NCBI GenBank assembly: GCA_964468345.1
Contig: CAYXVZ010000002.1
Span: forward strand, 209,205-273,204
Source of the DNA: DALYLB01 sp964468345
Lineage (GTDB): Bacteria; Acidobacteriota; Blastocatellia; RBC074
Direction: 5' to 3'
Length of the DNA stretch: 64,000 nt
The position numbers and the translations under genes were made by a program. Below are positions 52,820 to 62,176 of the stretch, in pieces (within the stretch, counting starts at the first letter, position 1; every line of letters starts with the position of its first letter). The notes below the pieces were generated by a model that saw only the letters and a program-made list of their open reading frames with translations, was not told the DNA's origin and did no database searches.

Positions 52820-55800
52820 ATGCATTCAAACTTTGGATGGAAGACGTTCGTTCGCAATTGCCATAGATTGCGGATCTGGCTGCCGGCGAGCTGCCTATTG
52901 CTCATCGTAATCGCGTCGCAACTGGTCAAAACGGGACAATCCACTGCCGCTGCGCAGTGGAACGAGGATCTCTGGCAGCCTGTGGAGAATGCGGGGGTAA
53001 GCGTTGCCGGAATTCCGCAAACCGCGCGCAGATTGCGACTCAACGCGCGAGCCCTCTCTACGATCCTCGATAAAGCCCCGCTTGAATCAGCCCTGCCATT
53101 GCAGGAAAGCGATGCTGTCGTGAGCCTTCCCCTTCCGGACGGCTCATTCAGCAGATTTCGGATTCAAGAGTCGCCGATCATGGAACCCGCGCTGGCGGCC
53201 CGCTATCCCGAAATACACAGCTATCGCGGCGAATGCATCGATGATCGGACGATCAGCATGCGGTTCGACTGGTCTCCCTACGGCTTTCACGCAACGATCC
53301 TGAAAAACGACGAAACCATTTCCGTTCATTCTCTCGATCCCAAAGATAACAGTCTCTGCACGAGTTATCTCAGCAGCGACGTGCAGGATTCACTGACGGA
53401 TACGCAATGCCTGGTGGATCAAGTGCATGAAGTAAGCAGGGCCGGACAGCGTTCAGGCGTGATTGCCAATGCAGTCGGCGGGACATTGCGTACGTACCGC
53501 ATCGCGATATCCACGACGCAGGAATACACCAACGCATCGTCCCTGGGAGGTGGAACGGTGGCCGGAGCGATCGCTTCCATCAATGCATGGCTGACCGGCA
53601 TCAATGCGATCTACGAACGCGAACTGTCTGTCCGGTTGACGCTGGTCGGCAACAATGACCAGGTGATTTACACGGCGGAGCCGGATCCATTCACCAATGG
53701 CAACACATTTTCCATGCTCAATGAAAATCGGCCGGTGTTGCGCGACAGGATCGGGCAAAACAATTATGACGTCGGCCACGTCTTGGGAACCGGCGGCGCG
53801 GGTGTCGCCTATGTCGGCGTAATCTGCAATAGCTATGTGTATGACAATCTGGGCCCGCTGAAAGGCGGCGGCGCGAGCCTGATGAACGGTCCCGCGGGAA
53901 ACAGCACCTGGCTGGGCCTGCTGGCGCATGAACTGGGACATCAATTCGGCGCCCGGCACAGTTTCAACGCAATTACCGCGGGGTCATGCGGCCCGAACCG
54001 GAGCAAATTTTCCGCCGTGGAGTCCGGCGGCGGGATTACCATTATGGGATATGCCGGCGTTTGTTCGCCGGATAACATCTCCACCACGCGAAGCCTTCGT
54101 TTTCATTCGCTGAGCGCGCAGGAAATCAACGATTACCTGGCCGTGGAAGGCATCTGCGCGACGACAAGCTCAACAGGAAATGCCGTACCGACAATCGACG
54201 CCGGCGCCAATTACACGATTCCCAGCCGGACGCCTTTTGCGCTTACGGCGACAGGATCGGATGCGAATCCTGGCGATGCCGCCAATCTGACCTATGTCTG
54301 GGAGCAGTATGATGTCGGTGGCGATACCTTCGGCAACCCGGCCTATACCGATGCCGGAGATCCAATCAATACGACCAGGCCGATTTTCAGGCCCTATGCG
54401 CCGACAACGACTCCGACGCGCATCTTTCCGAGTCTCACCTACATTTTGAATAACGCGAACATTCCGCCCGCAACCTCCGGCGGCGTGCAAGTGGCCGAGA
54501 GCCTGCCACAGGTTTCGCGGACCCTGAATTTTCGCGCAACGATTCGGGACAACCGCGGCGGCGTGAATGATGATTCCATGGTCGTCACCGTGAATGGCGC
54601 GGCCGGTCCTTTTGCCGTGACGCAGCCGAACGCAGCCGTCACGTGGAATGGCGGCTCTTCACAAACCGTGACGTGGGATATCGCCGGCACGAATCTCAGT
54701 CCGATCAGTTGCGCGAATATCAGGATCACGTTATCCGTCGACGGCGGCGCCACGTTTCCCTATGTACTGGCAACAAGCACGCCAAATGACGGCTCGGAAG
54801 CCGTTGCGATCCCGATGGGACTCAATACAAGCAGCGCGCGCATCAAGGTGGAATCCGTCGGCAATATCTTTTTTGACATTTCGAATGTCGGCTTCACGAT
54901 CGCGTCCACCTCTTCGTGCAGCTATTCGTTTACGCCGTCGAACCAGAACTTCTCAACCGCGGCGGGCGCGGGAACGATCGGCGTGACGACTGCCAACGGA
55001 TGCGTGTGGACTGCGACGTCAAATGCCGGTTGGATCACCATTACAGGCGGCAGCAGCGGCAGCGGGAATGGAACGGTGCAATTCTCGATCGCTTCCAACA
55101 GCGGTCCGCAGCGAACAGGAACAATCAATATCGCCGGCCAACTGATCACGATCTCGCAGGCGAGCGGATGCACGTATTCCCTTACAACCTCCTCTCAAAG
55201 CTTCACCGCCGCGGGAGGCAGCGGTCAGATCAGCGTCAACAGCGGTTCGAGCTGTCCCTGGACCGCCGCATCGAATGCCTCGTGGATCACGATTTCAAGT
55301 GGCGCCGCGGGCATGGGATCAGGGACGGTGAGTTATAGCGTCGCGGCCAATAACACGCCGCAGCGAACCGGCACGATCACGGTTGCCGGACAGACCTTCA
55401 CTGTTCAGCAAAGCAACGGATGCAGTTTCTCCGTCTCGCCGGTCAATCACTTTTTTAATCGAAACGGCGGCGGAACCACAGCCACCGTTTCGACCGGCCA
55501 GGGTTGCACCTGGACAGGGAGCAGTAATGCCGGATGGCTCTCGATCACCACAGGCGGCAGTGGAAGCGGTCCTGCCACGGTCCAGTTCTCAGCCGGCACA
55601 TTCAGCGGCCCGGGATCGAGAACAGGCACATTAACGATCGCGGGGCAAACGATCACGGTCACGCAGAACTTCACCGCCAGAATCTCGAACGGCGATTTCG
55701 ACGGAGACGGCAAAACCGACTGCTCCGTCTGGACGCCGTCCTCGGGTCTCTGGCGAATCAATCGCAGTTCCGGAAACACGCAGCAAACCATGACCTGGGG

Positions 55801-56566
55801 ATTGGGCGTTTCCCCCGTCAATGATCTCGCCGTGCCGGGAGATTACGATGGAGACGGCAAAGCGGATATCGCCGTTTGGAGAACGACGGATGGATTCTGG
55901 TACATCGTTCAAAGTTCGAACAACGCGGTTCGCGCGGTGAGCTGGGGCTCCGGACTGTCGCCCTATCTTGATGTCCCGGTTCCCGGCGATTACGACGGCG
56001 ACGGCAAGACGGACATCGCGGTCTGGCGCAAGCGGGATGGATACTGGTTCATCATCCGCAGTTCGAACAACCAGATGACCGTCGCTCTGCTCGGCAATGG
56101 CGCGACGGATCGGCCGGTTCCCGCGGACTATGACGGCGATGGAAAAACCGATCTGGCCGTCTGGCGCGATTCCAATGGCCTCTGGCAGATCCTGCAAAGT
56201 TCGAACGGGCAGACAAGGACTCAGAATTGGGGATCAGCCCTCGCTCCCTACAACGATCTTCCGGTGCCCGCGGATTACGATGGCGATGGAAAAGCGGACA
56301 TCGGCGTCTGGCGTCAATCCACAGGCTATTGGTACATCCTGAAAAGCACGGACAGTCAGCTTCTTGCCTTGGCATGGGGAGCGGGATTCGCTCCTTATTC
56401 CGATCTCCCCGTGCCCGGCGATTATGACGGGGATGGCAAGGCGGATTTCGCTATCTGGAGGCAACTGGATTTCATGTGGTACATTCGCCGCAGTTCGGAC
56501 GCCACGCTGAGCACGCAATCTCTTGGGCAGACAGGCGACGTCACCCTGCCGGCGCCACGAAGATAG
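52820..56566 (+). CDS. Secreted metzincin (reprolysin-like) protease with BACON and FG-GAP repeats
   Basis: A 1248-residue exported metalloprotease. The start at MHSNFGW has GGGGAG upstream; an open frame extends 66 nt further. A hydrophobic signal segment lies at about 20-35. A propeptide-like region precedes the catalytic domain with HELGHQFGARH (His370, Glu371, His374, His380) and a Met-turn-like IMGYAG. A beta-sandwich region of PKD/cadherin type follows (from about 455), then three BACON-like repeats (each about 84 residues, starting CSYSF, CTYSL, CSFSV) and six FG-GAP repeats, ending LGQTGDVTLPAPRR. The N-terminal two thirds are paralogous to the next gene. Likely a nutrient-scavenging or surface protease. 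Confidence 0.93.
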   Translation: MHSNFGWKTFVRNCHRLRIWLPASCLLLIVIASQLVKTGQSTAAAQWNEDLWQPVENAGVSVAGIPQTARRLRLNARALSTILDKAPLESALPLQESDAVVSLPLPDGSFSRFRIQESPIMEPALAARYPEIHSYRGECIDDRTISMRFDWSPYGFHATILKNDETISVHSLDPKDNSLCTSYLSSDVQDSLTDTQCLVDQVHEVSRAGQRSGVIANAVGGTLRTYRIAISTTQEYTNASSLGGGTVAGAIASINAWLTGINAIYERELSVRLTLVGNNDQVIYTAEPDPFTNGNTFSMLNENRPVLRDRIGQNNYDVGHVLGTGGAGVAYVGVICNSYVYDNLGPLKGGGASLMNGPAGNSTWLGLLAHELGHQFGARHSFNAITAGSCGPNRSKFSAVESGGGITIMGYAGVCSPDNISTTRSLRFHSLSAQEINDYLAVEGICATTSSTGNAVPTIDAGANYTIPSRTPFALTATGSDANPGDAANLTYVWEQYDVGGDTFGNPAYTDAGDPINTTRPIFRPYAPTTTPTRIFPSLTYILNNANIPPATSGGVQVAESLPQVSRTLNFRATIRDNRGGVNDDSMVVTVNGAAGPFAVTQPNAAVTWNGGSSQTVTWDIAGTNLSPISCANIRITLSVDGGATFPYVLATSTPNDGSEAVAIPMGLNTSSARIKVESVGNIFFDISNVGFTIASTSSCSYSFTPSNQNFSTAAGAGTIGVTTANGCVWTATSNAGWITITGGSSGSGNGTVQFSIASNSGPQRTGTINIAGQLITISQASGCTYSLTTSSQSFTAAGGSGQISVNSGSSCPWTAASNASWITISSGAAGMGSGTVSYSVAANNTPQRTGTITVAGQTFTVQQSNGCSFSVSPVNHFFNRNGGGTTATVSTGQGCTWTGSSNAGWLSITTGGSGSGPATVQFSAGTFSGPGSRTGTLTIAGQTITVTQNFTARISNGDFDGDGKTDCSVWTPSSGLWRINRSSGNTQQTMTWGLGVSPVNDLAVPGDYDGDGKADIAVWRTTDGFWYIVQSSNNAVRAVSWGSGLSPYLDVPVPGDYDGDGKTDIAVWRKRDGYWFIIRSSNNQMTVALLGNGATDRPVPADYDGDGKTDLAVWRDSNGLWQILQSSNGQTRTQNWGSALAPYNDLPVPADYDGDGKADIGVWRQSTGYWYILKSTDSQLLALAWGAGFAPYSDLPVPGDYDGDGKADFAIWRQLDFMWYIRRSSDATLSTQSLGQTGDVTLPAPRR
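55694..56533 (+). repeat. Six FG-GAP/VCBS coding repeats in metalloprotease 1
   Basis: Six DxDGDG units of about 46-48 residues; the first (DFDGDGKTDCSVW) is divergent, as is the first unit in each neighbour. Confidence 0.85.
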
Positions 56567-56600
56567 TTGAAGAGTTCTTTTTTCACATTCCAATAAAACC

Positions 56601-56637
56601 AAAAGGCGGGGATTGCTCCTCGCCTTTTGTTGTTTTA
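56601..56637 (+). terminator. Rho-independent terminator of metalloprotease 1
   Basis: AAAAGGCG and CGCCTTTT pair around a 12-nt loop that can extend the stem, followed by TTGTTGTTTT. Confidence 0.75.
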
Positions 56638-56747
56638 AAGTGTTTTAGCTATCCCGGCACTCGATATTCAGCATCCAAAAATTCAGGTCGAAGAAAAATA
56701 GCAGCAGTCATTGCGACACCTCCTGTATGTCGCGCGAGGAAACCCTG

Positions 56748-59700
56748 ATGAACTCAAGCTTCTATCGTCGCAGAATGCTTCTGGCATTAGTTTGTATTGT
56801 ATTACTCTCCACTGCAGGTTTCTTTTACATTTCAACCAAAGCGCAGGCAGGCCTCTGGCAAAATGTATCCACAAACGCGATGGTCTCGCTGCCGGGCCTT
56901 CGCTGGGTAGCACCGCAAACGTATAGAGGGTTGCGCGCGGATCCCGCCGCTCTGCTGAATCTGTTGTTAAAGGCGCCTCAGGAAGGAACCGGAGGCCCCG
57001 AAGTCCGGCTGCCGATTCCAATGCCGCAGGGAGGTTCTGTCGATTTCCGGATCGAAGAATCTCCTATTATGGAATCCGGGTTGGCGCGTCAGTTTCCAGG
57101 CATCAAAACGTTTTCGGGACGGGCCGTGAACGGCTCCGGACTATACGGCCGATTCGATTGGACCGAGTCGGGATTCCACGGCATCGTTTTCACGGCGGAG
57201 GGAACGATCTACATCGATCCGTATCTGCGTGGAAGCAGCGATTATTATGTCAGCTATTTCAAACGAGACCTTCGAAAGCAGGATACGAACTGGGATTGCC
57301 TGACGGATGAAACAATGTCCGCCTCACCGGCAACCCGCTTAGCACTGCCGAACATATCCTCAGGCCCGACATTGCGAACCTATAGAGCCGCCGTCGCGAC
57401 GACGGGTGAATATGCGCTCTTTCACGGAGGGACAACCGGGGGCGCATTGTCCGCAATCGTGACGACGATGAATCGCGTCAACGGCGTATACGAGCGAGAG
57501 GTCGGCGTCCGCATGGTCCTGATCAATGCCCAGGCAAGTATCATCTTTCTTGACCCCGCGACAGATCCTTATACCAATAACAGCGGCGGCACAATGCTGG
57601 GGCAAAATCAGACGACGCTCGACACCATAATCGGAGCGGCCAATTACGACATAGGACATGTGTTCAGCACGGGCGGAGGCGGCGTGGCATCGCTTCGTTC
57701 GGTTTGCGTGACAGGCAGCAAGGCCCGCGGCGTTACGGGAAGCCCCAGTCCGGTCGGCGACGGATTCGATATCGACTATGTCGCGCATGAGATGGGCCAT
57801 CAATTCGGAGGGAACCACACGTTCAATGGAACGACCAGCGCGTGCAGCGGCAACCGGGCCGCCTCCGCGGCGTACGAACCTGGCAGCGGCACGACGATCA
57901 TGGCCTATGCGGGCATCTGCGCAGCGGAGAATCTGCAACCGAACAGCGATGATTATTTCCACATCAAAAGCCTGGAGGAAATTCTCGCGTTCATCACGAC
58001 CGGCTCCGGCGCGTCTTGCCCGGTTCCGACCGGCAGCGGAAACCAGCCGCCGACCGTGAGCGCCGGGATAAGCTATACCATTCCGGCCAATACGCCGTTC
58101 AGTCTGACAGCCAGCGGCACGGATCCGGATGGAGACCTGTTGACGTGGTGCTGGGAACAGTACGATCTCGGCGCGGCTTCCCCTCCGAATACGGATAATG
58201 GGACGCGGCCGATTTTTCGCTCGTTTAAAGGCACGAGCGATCCGACGCGGACCTTTCCGCGTTTGTCGGACATTCTGAATAACACGGCAACGCTCGGTGA
58301 ATCGCTGCCGACGACGACACGCTCGCTGAACTTTCGGGTGACGGCGCGCGACAACCGCCTCGGCGGGGGCGGCGTGGCGGATGCTGCCGTATTGATCAGC
58401 ACGCGCAGCGATGCCGGTCCTTTTGCAATCACGGCGCCCAACACCGCCGTGACGTGGACGGGAGGAGATACCGCCACGGTTTCCTGGAACGTCGCGAATA
58501 CCAATCTCGCTCCCATCAACACAGCCAACGTTCGCATCGTGCTCTCGACCGATGGCGGGCAGTCCTTCCCGATACAACTGCTTGCAAGCACCGCCAACGA
58601 CGGCAGCGAAACGATCAACGTGCCCACGGGCATCACAACCTCGACCGCGCGCGTCAAGGTTGAAGCAATCGGCAATATCTATTTCGATATCTCGAACGTC
58701 AACTTCAGCATCACGCCGGGCGCCGGCGGATGCGCGTATTCGATCAATCCGACTTCACAAAATTTCACGGCGGCGGGAGGCTCAAGCAGCATTGCCGTCA
58801 CGACGACGGCAGGCTGCGCCTGGACAGCCACGACAACCGATTCGTGGATTTCGATTACAGCGGGCAGCTCCGGCAGCGGCTCAGGCTCCGTTTCCTACTC
58901 TGTCGCGGCCAACATCAGCCCCGCGCGAACGGGCACGATTCAGGTGGCCGGCCAGACATTCACGATCACCCAGGCCGGCGGCTGCACCTATGGCATCAAT
59001 CCCGTGAGTCAGAACTATGGTCCCGCCGGAGGAACCGGCTCCGTCGCGGTGACGACCGGCGCCGGTTGCGCCTGGTCGGCGGCCAGCAACGCCGGCTGGA
59101 TTCAGATCACGAGCGGCGCAAGCGGCGCGGGAAATGGCTCGGTTTCGTATTCCGTCGTCGCCAACACGGGCGCGGCACGAACGGGCACCATGACGGTTGC
59201 GGGACAGCCATTCACCGTAAATCAGACCGGAGTCGTCGGCACTGCTCGCGCGAAGAAGAGCGATTTCGATGGTGACGGAAAAACTGATTTCGCCGCGTGG
59301 CGCGGATCGAACGGAAACTGGCTGATCCTGCAAAGCACCAATAACCAGTTGCAGACAACCCCTTGGGGATCGGCGCTGGCGCCATATAACGACATCCCTG
59401 TTCCTGGCGATTACGATGGCGATGGAAAAACCGATCTTGCCGTCTGGCGTCCCTCGGACGGCTATTGGTACATCATTCGAAGTTCCGATTCGCAATATCA
59501 ATTCACGAGCTGGGGCGCGGGCTACGCGCCTTACAATGACGTTCCCGTCCCCGGCGATTATGACGGCGACGGAAAAACCGATATTGCCGTCTGGCGCAAG
59601 AGCAATGGAGACTGGTACATCATTCAAAGCTCCAACAATCAGATTCGATCAGTGAACTGGGGCAATGCGGCCGCTCCCACAAATGACACGCCGGTTCAGG

Positions 59701-60143
59701 CTGATTACGATGGTGACGGCAAGACCGATCTCGCCGTATGGCGTGAATCGGATGGCACATGGCGCATCATCAAGAGCTCCAACTCACAAACCCAGATTAC
59801 CCCCTGGGGCAGCAGTCTTTCCCCGATCAATGATCGCGCCGTTCCGGGCGATTATGACGGCGACGGAAAAGCCGATATCGCCGTCTGGCGGCAACCCAGC
59901 GGTTTCTGGTACATCATCCAAAGCTCGAATGGCCAGACCGCATCCGTCAATTGGGGCTCCGGCGTCGCGCCATATAACGATGTCGCAGTCCCGGGTGATT
60001 ACGATGGCGATGGAAAAACCGATATCGCCGTCTGGCGCCCCAGCGCGGGGGCCTGGTATGTCATCCAAAGTTCGAATGGATCGATTCTCTCCGCAACCAA
60101 CGGGCAAAGCGGCGACCTGCCCATTCCATCGATCGAGCGATAA
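56748..60143 (+). CDS. Secreted metzincin (reprolysin-like) protease, tandem paralogue
   Basis: A 1131-residue exported metalloprotease, paralogous to the preceding gene. The start at MNSSFYRRRM has GAGG 8 nt upstream; another ATG 21 nt earlier lacks one. A signal segment (about 10-33) is followed by a propeptide-like region with the shared motif RIEESPIME (RIQESPIME in the neighbour). The zinc motif is HEMGHQFGGNH (His347, His351, His357), with IMAYAG as the Met-turn. A PKD-like region, two BACON-like repeats (CAYSINP, CTYGINP) and six FG-GAP repeats follow, ending GQSGDLPIPSIER. It lacks one BACON repeat relative to its paralogue. A strong terminator follows. Confidence 0.93.
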   Translation: MNSSFYRRRMLLALVCIVLLSTAGFFYISTKAQAGLWQNVSTNAMVSLPGLRWVAPQTYRGLRADPAALLNLLLKAPQEGTGGPEVRLPIPMPQGGSVDFRIEESPIMESGLARQFPGIKTFSGRAVNGSGLYGRFDWTESGFHGIVFTAEGTIYIDPYLRGSSDYYVSYFKRDLRKQDTNWDCLTDETMSASPATRLALPNISSGPTLRTYRAAVATTGEYALFHGGTTGGALSAIVTTMNRVNGVYEREVGVRMVLINAQASIIFLDPATDPYTNNSGGTMLGQNQTTLDTIIGAANYDIGHVFSTGGGGVASLRSVCVTGSKARGVTGSPSPVGDGFDIDYVAHEMGHQFGGNHTFNGTTSACSGNRAASAAYEPGSGTTIMAYAGICAAENLQPNSDDYFHIKSLEEILAFITTGSGASCPVPTGSGNQPPTVSAGISYTIPANTPFSLTASGTDPDGDLLTWCWEQYDLGAASPPNTDNGTRPIFRSFKGTSDPTRTFPRLSDILNNTATLGESLPTTTRSLNFRVTARDNRLGGGGVADAAVLISTRSDAGPFAITAPNTAVTWTGGDTATVSWNVANTNLAPINTANVRIVLSTDGGQSFPIQLLASTANDGSETINVPTGITTSTARVKVEAIGNIYFDISNVNFSITPGAGGCAYSINPTSQNFTAAGGSSSIAVTTTAGCAWTATTTDSWISITAGSSGSGSGSVSYSVAANISPARTGTIQVAGQTFTITQAGGCTYGINPVSQNYGPAGGTGSVAVTTGAGCAWSAASNAGWIQITSGASGAGNGSVSYSVVANTGAARTGTMTVAGQPFTVNQTGVVGTARAKKSDFDGDGKTDFAAWRGSNGNWLILQSTNNQLQTTPWGSALAPYNDIPVPGDYDGDGKTDLAVWRPSDGYWYIIRSSDSQYQFTSWGAGYAPYNDVPVPGDYDGDGKTDIAVWRKSNGDWYIIQSSNNQIRSVNWGNAAAPTNDTPVQADYDGDGKTDLAVWRESDGTWRIIKSSNSQTQITPWGSSLSPINDRAVPGDYDGDGKADIAVWRQPSGFWYIIQSSNGQTASVNWGSGVAPYNDVAVPGDYDGDGKTDIAVWRPSAGAWYVIQSSNGSILSATNGQSGDLPIPSIER
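59262..60110 (+). repeat. Six FG-GAP/VCBS coding repeats in metalloprotease 2
   Basis: Six DxDGDG units that resemble the S8 protease repeats closely in order, including the distinctive PVQADYDGDGKTD in the fourth unit of both. Confidence 0.85.
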
Positions 60144-60148
60144 ACGAA

Positions 60149-60193
60149 CGCGAGTTGCGGAGGACTTCCTCCGCAACTCGCGCCAGTGTTTTT
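60149..60193 (+). terminator. Rho-independent terminator of metalloprotease 2
   Basis: A 16-nt arm, CGCGAGTTGCGGAGGA, and its exact complement around a 2-nt loop, starting 5 nt after the stop, followed by a short T run (60189-60193). Confidence 0.85.
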
Positions 60194-60230
60194 CGAACTT
60201 AGATCGTTTTTCACTTGACCATATGGGATT

Positions 60231-60253
60231 GGCCACAGAGTCACAGAGATGAG
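60231..60253. repeat. Single arm of the GCCAC(G/A)GAGTCAC repeat
   Basis: GGCCACAGAGTCACAGAG matches the arm of the inverted repeat at 29719, but no matching partner arm is present; it may be a decayed copy. Confidence 0.55.
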
Positions 60254-60301
60254 CAAAGGAAGCTTTGGAAGCCTTCTCTCCTCGCTCTAGTGAAATCCGA
60301 T

Positions 60302-60766
60302 CTAGGTGATGTGATGAATATTGGTGACTGCCCAGGCTTCGATTGTGACGGTATATTTTTGCCCGGTTATTGAGCTGGAGTATGTCGCTTCCCACGACCC
60401 GTTTTCCGCCTCGGGCAAGGTGATGCATTCGAGTTGGAAAGAACTTTGCACGTCGTCAGTGGGCAATAGGAGAAAGCGATCGAGCACATCCTTCGGCAGG
60501 TCTTCCGCGACGGCTTTGGATGCGGCGGCAATGATCTCCGTGCGGAGCAAGGGATAGCGCTCCTGTATTTGCCGATAGGCGTCTCTATGCCAGGATTCAG
60601 GACCGGTGCCGGGTGCGGGAATGATGAGTTCGATCGGCCGCGCGTCCTGCGAAAAATCGGCCCGCCCCCACCAAAACCATCCTTCATTGAAAATAGGACC
60701 GAAGACCGGATCCGTTTTGGCAGGCAGATCCGGCACGGCGTATAGTTTTCGGAATCTCGAGAACAT
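60302..60766 (-). CDS. Small conserved-looking protein of unknown function
   Basis: A 154-residue cytoplasmic protein that I do not recognise. The start at MFSRFRKLYAVPD is supported by GGGGAGG 6 nt upstream; an ATG 33 nt earlier is also open. It is rich in aromatic residues in the first third (EGWFWWGRADF) and has a mixed alpha/beta pattern, with no signal peptide or catalytic signature. It lies 57 nt after the NTF2-like gene and probably belongs to the same transcript as proline dehydrogenase. Confidence 0.65.
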   Translation of the reverse strand: MFSRFRKLYAVPDLPAKTDPVFGPIFNEGWFWWGRADFSQDARPIELIIPAPGTGPESWHRDAYRQIQERYPLLRTEIIAAASKAVAEDLPKDVLDRFLLLPTDDVQSSFQLECITLPEAENGSWEATYSSSITGQKYTVTIEAWAVTNIHHIT

Positions 60767-60823
60767 GTCTGTCCTCCCCGTCCCCGAACTTCCCGGCAAA
60801 CAACTAACTATGGACGTTGTTTG

Positions 60824-61219
60824 TCAGGCCCAGAATTCGTCTATCTTGTATAAGTCCCAAACAAACTCCCGGAACTCCGTGATCTTCTCGTTTTCGATTT
60901 TCATATGCAGGCAGGTTGGATTGTTCAACTCAATCCCATTCCGTTGCCCCTTTCCTTGAAAAAGAGCCACCGCGCTGTTTTGATTTGCCAGCACATCGCT
61001 GAGTTCGGCCTTGAACTTTCCATTGGAAAGGGTCGGAATTTTGGTCAGGAATGAAAAAATGGCTTCCCGCCCTTTATGCTCTCCGGCAAGCTGCCCTTTT
61101 GTGCCGGGAAAGTGCCATATGGCATTTTCATCGATCATGGCGAAGAGCCGCAGGGTATCTCCTTTTTGAAAGGCATCAAAGAGATTGCGGACCAATGTGA
61201 CGTTGGGATGTTCAATCAT
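60824..61219 (-). CDS. NTF2/SnoaL-like protein
   Basis: A 131-residue protein of the cone-shaped NTF2-like fold. The start MIEHPNVTLVRNLFDAFQKGD and the following DENAIWHFPG and LAGEHKGREAIFSFLTKI fit the SnoaL-like/nuclear transport factor 2 family, whose members bind small molecules or act as isomerases. The function cannot be assigned. An upstream in-frame ATG lies inside proline dehydrogenase and is unlikely. It begins 7 nt after the proline dehydrogenase stop, with AAAGGG as a possible ribosome binding site inside that gene's end. Confidence 0.82.
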   Translation of the reverse strand: MIEHPNVTLVRNLFDAFQKGDTLRLFAMIDENAIWHFPGTKGQLAGEHKGREAIFSFLTKIPTLSNGKFKAELSDVLANQNSAVALFQGKGQRNGIELNNPTCLHMKIENEKITEFREFVWDLYKIDEFWA

Positions 61220-61226
61220 GTTGCGA

Positions 61227-62141
61227 TTACCCTTTAAAGAAATTTTTCGCGATAAACCAGACATTTGCTGGGCGTTCGGCAAGCCGGCGCATAAAGTAGG
61301 GATACCAGAATTCACCATAGGGCACGTAGGCTCGGACACGATACCCTTCCTGCGCCAATTGCAGCATCAGATCCCGCCGCACCCCGTATAGCATCTGAAA
61401 TTCAAATTGATCTTTTCCGATCCCCTCGGTGGCGGCAAACTCTTTCGTCGCCCGGATCATGCGCATATCGTGGGTGGCGATGCCATGATAGATACCACTT
61501 TTCAGCAATTTCTTCATCAACTTTATATAGATGGCGTCCACATCCGGCTTGCGGGGAAAGGCGACAGTTTCCGGCTCCTGATAAGCGCCTTTGCAGAGGC
61601 GTATTCGCGCGCCCAGACCGAGGACCTCATCGACGTCTTTTTCCGTTCGATACAAATAGGCCTGCAGGACGATCCCGGTATTTCCATATTGTTGAAATAG
61701 TTTCTTGAAGACGCGAAGCGTCATATCCGTCTTCGTCGAGTCTTCCATATCGATCCGGACAAAGTTATTTCGTTGCTTCGCGGCCTCGATGATCCGGCGG
61801 GCATTCTCCAGGCAAAAGCTTTCGTCGATATCCAGGCCCAGTTGCGTGAGCTTGACCGATACGTTCGAATCGATGCCGGTCGCCTGGATGCGGTCGAGCA
61901 CGCGCAGATACTCCCGGACATCGCTCTCGGCCTCGGCCTTTGAATATGTGCTTTCTCCCAGATGATCAAACGTTGCGGTGATGCCGACGTGATTCAACTC
62001 GCGAATGGTTTCGATGGCCGTGTCGATATCTTCACCGGCAATAAAGCGGCGGGTTACCTGTTTGAATCCCGGCACAACGGAAAAGACATGCTTCAGGGAA
62101 TGTTGTCGTGAGAGGTACAGTAATACGGAGCGTGAGATCAT
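61227..62141 (-). CDS. Proline dehydrogenase (monofunctional)
   Basis: A 304-residue FAD enzyme oxidising proline to pyrroline-5-carboxylate at the membrane. The start MISRSVLLYLSRQHSL matches the N-termini of short bacterial ProDH proteins; an ATG 42 nt earlier is open but less fitting. Motifs include VSVKLTQLGLDID, RIDMEDSTKTD, GIVLQAYLYRTE, RLCKGAYQEPE, GIATHD and the C-terminal YVPYGEFWYPYFMRRLAERP, the usual barrel signature. It is not fused to pyrroline-5-carboxylate dehydrogenase, and none is in the window. Confidence 0.94.
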   Translation of the reverse strand: MISRSVLLYLSRQHSLKHVFSVVPGFKQVTRRFIAGEDIDTAIETIRELNHVGITATFDHLGESTYSKAEAESDVREYLRVLDRIQATGIDSNVSVKLTQLGLDIDESFCLENARRIIEAAKQRNNFVRIDMEDSTKTDMTLRVFKKLFQQYGNTGIVLQAYLYRTEKDVDEVLGLGARIRLCKGAYQEPETVAFPRKPDVDAIYIKLMKKLLKSGIYHGIATHDMRMIRATKEFAATEGIGKDQFEFQMLYGVRRDLMLQLAQEGYRVRAYVPYGEFWYPYFMRRLAERPANVWFIAKNFFKG

Positions 62142-62176
62142 ATTGTATTGATCAGAGGTTCTCTCCGATCCGGAAA

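Noticed and set aside
57360..58577. A 405-codon minus-strand frame
   Set aside because: Antisense to the second metalloprotease; Arg-rich shadow.
51356..60110. Regularly spaced DNA repeats that could suggest a CRISPR array
   Set aside because: They are in-frame coding repeats of about 144 nt for FG-GAP units in three genes; spacers and palindromic repeats of CRISPR type are absent.
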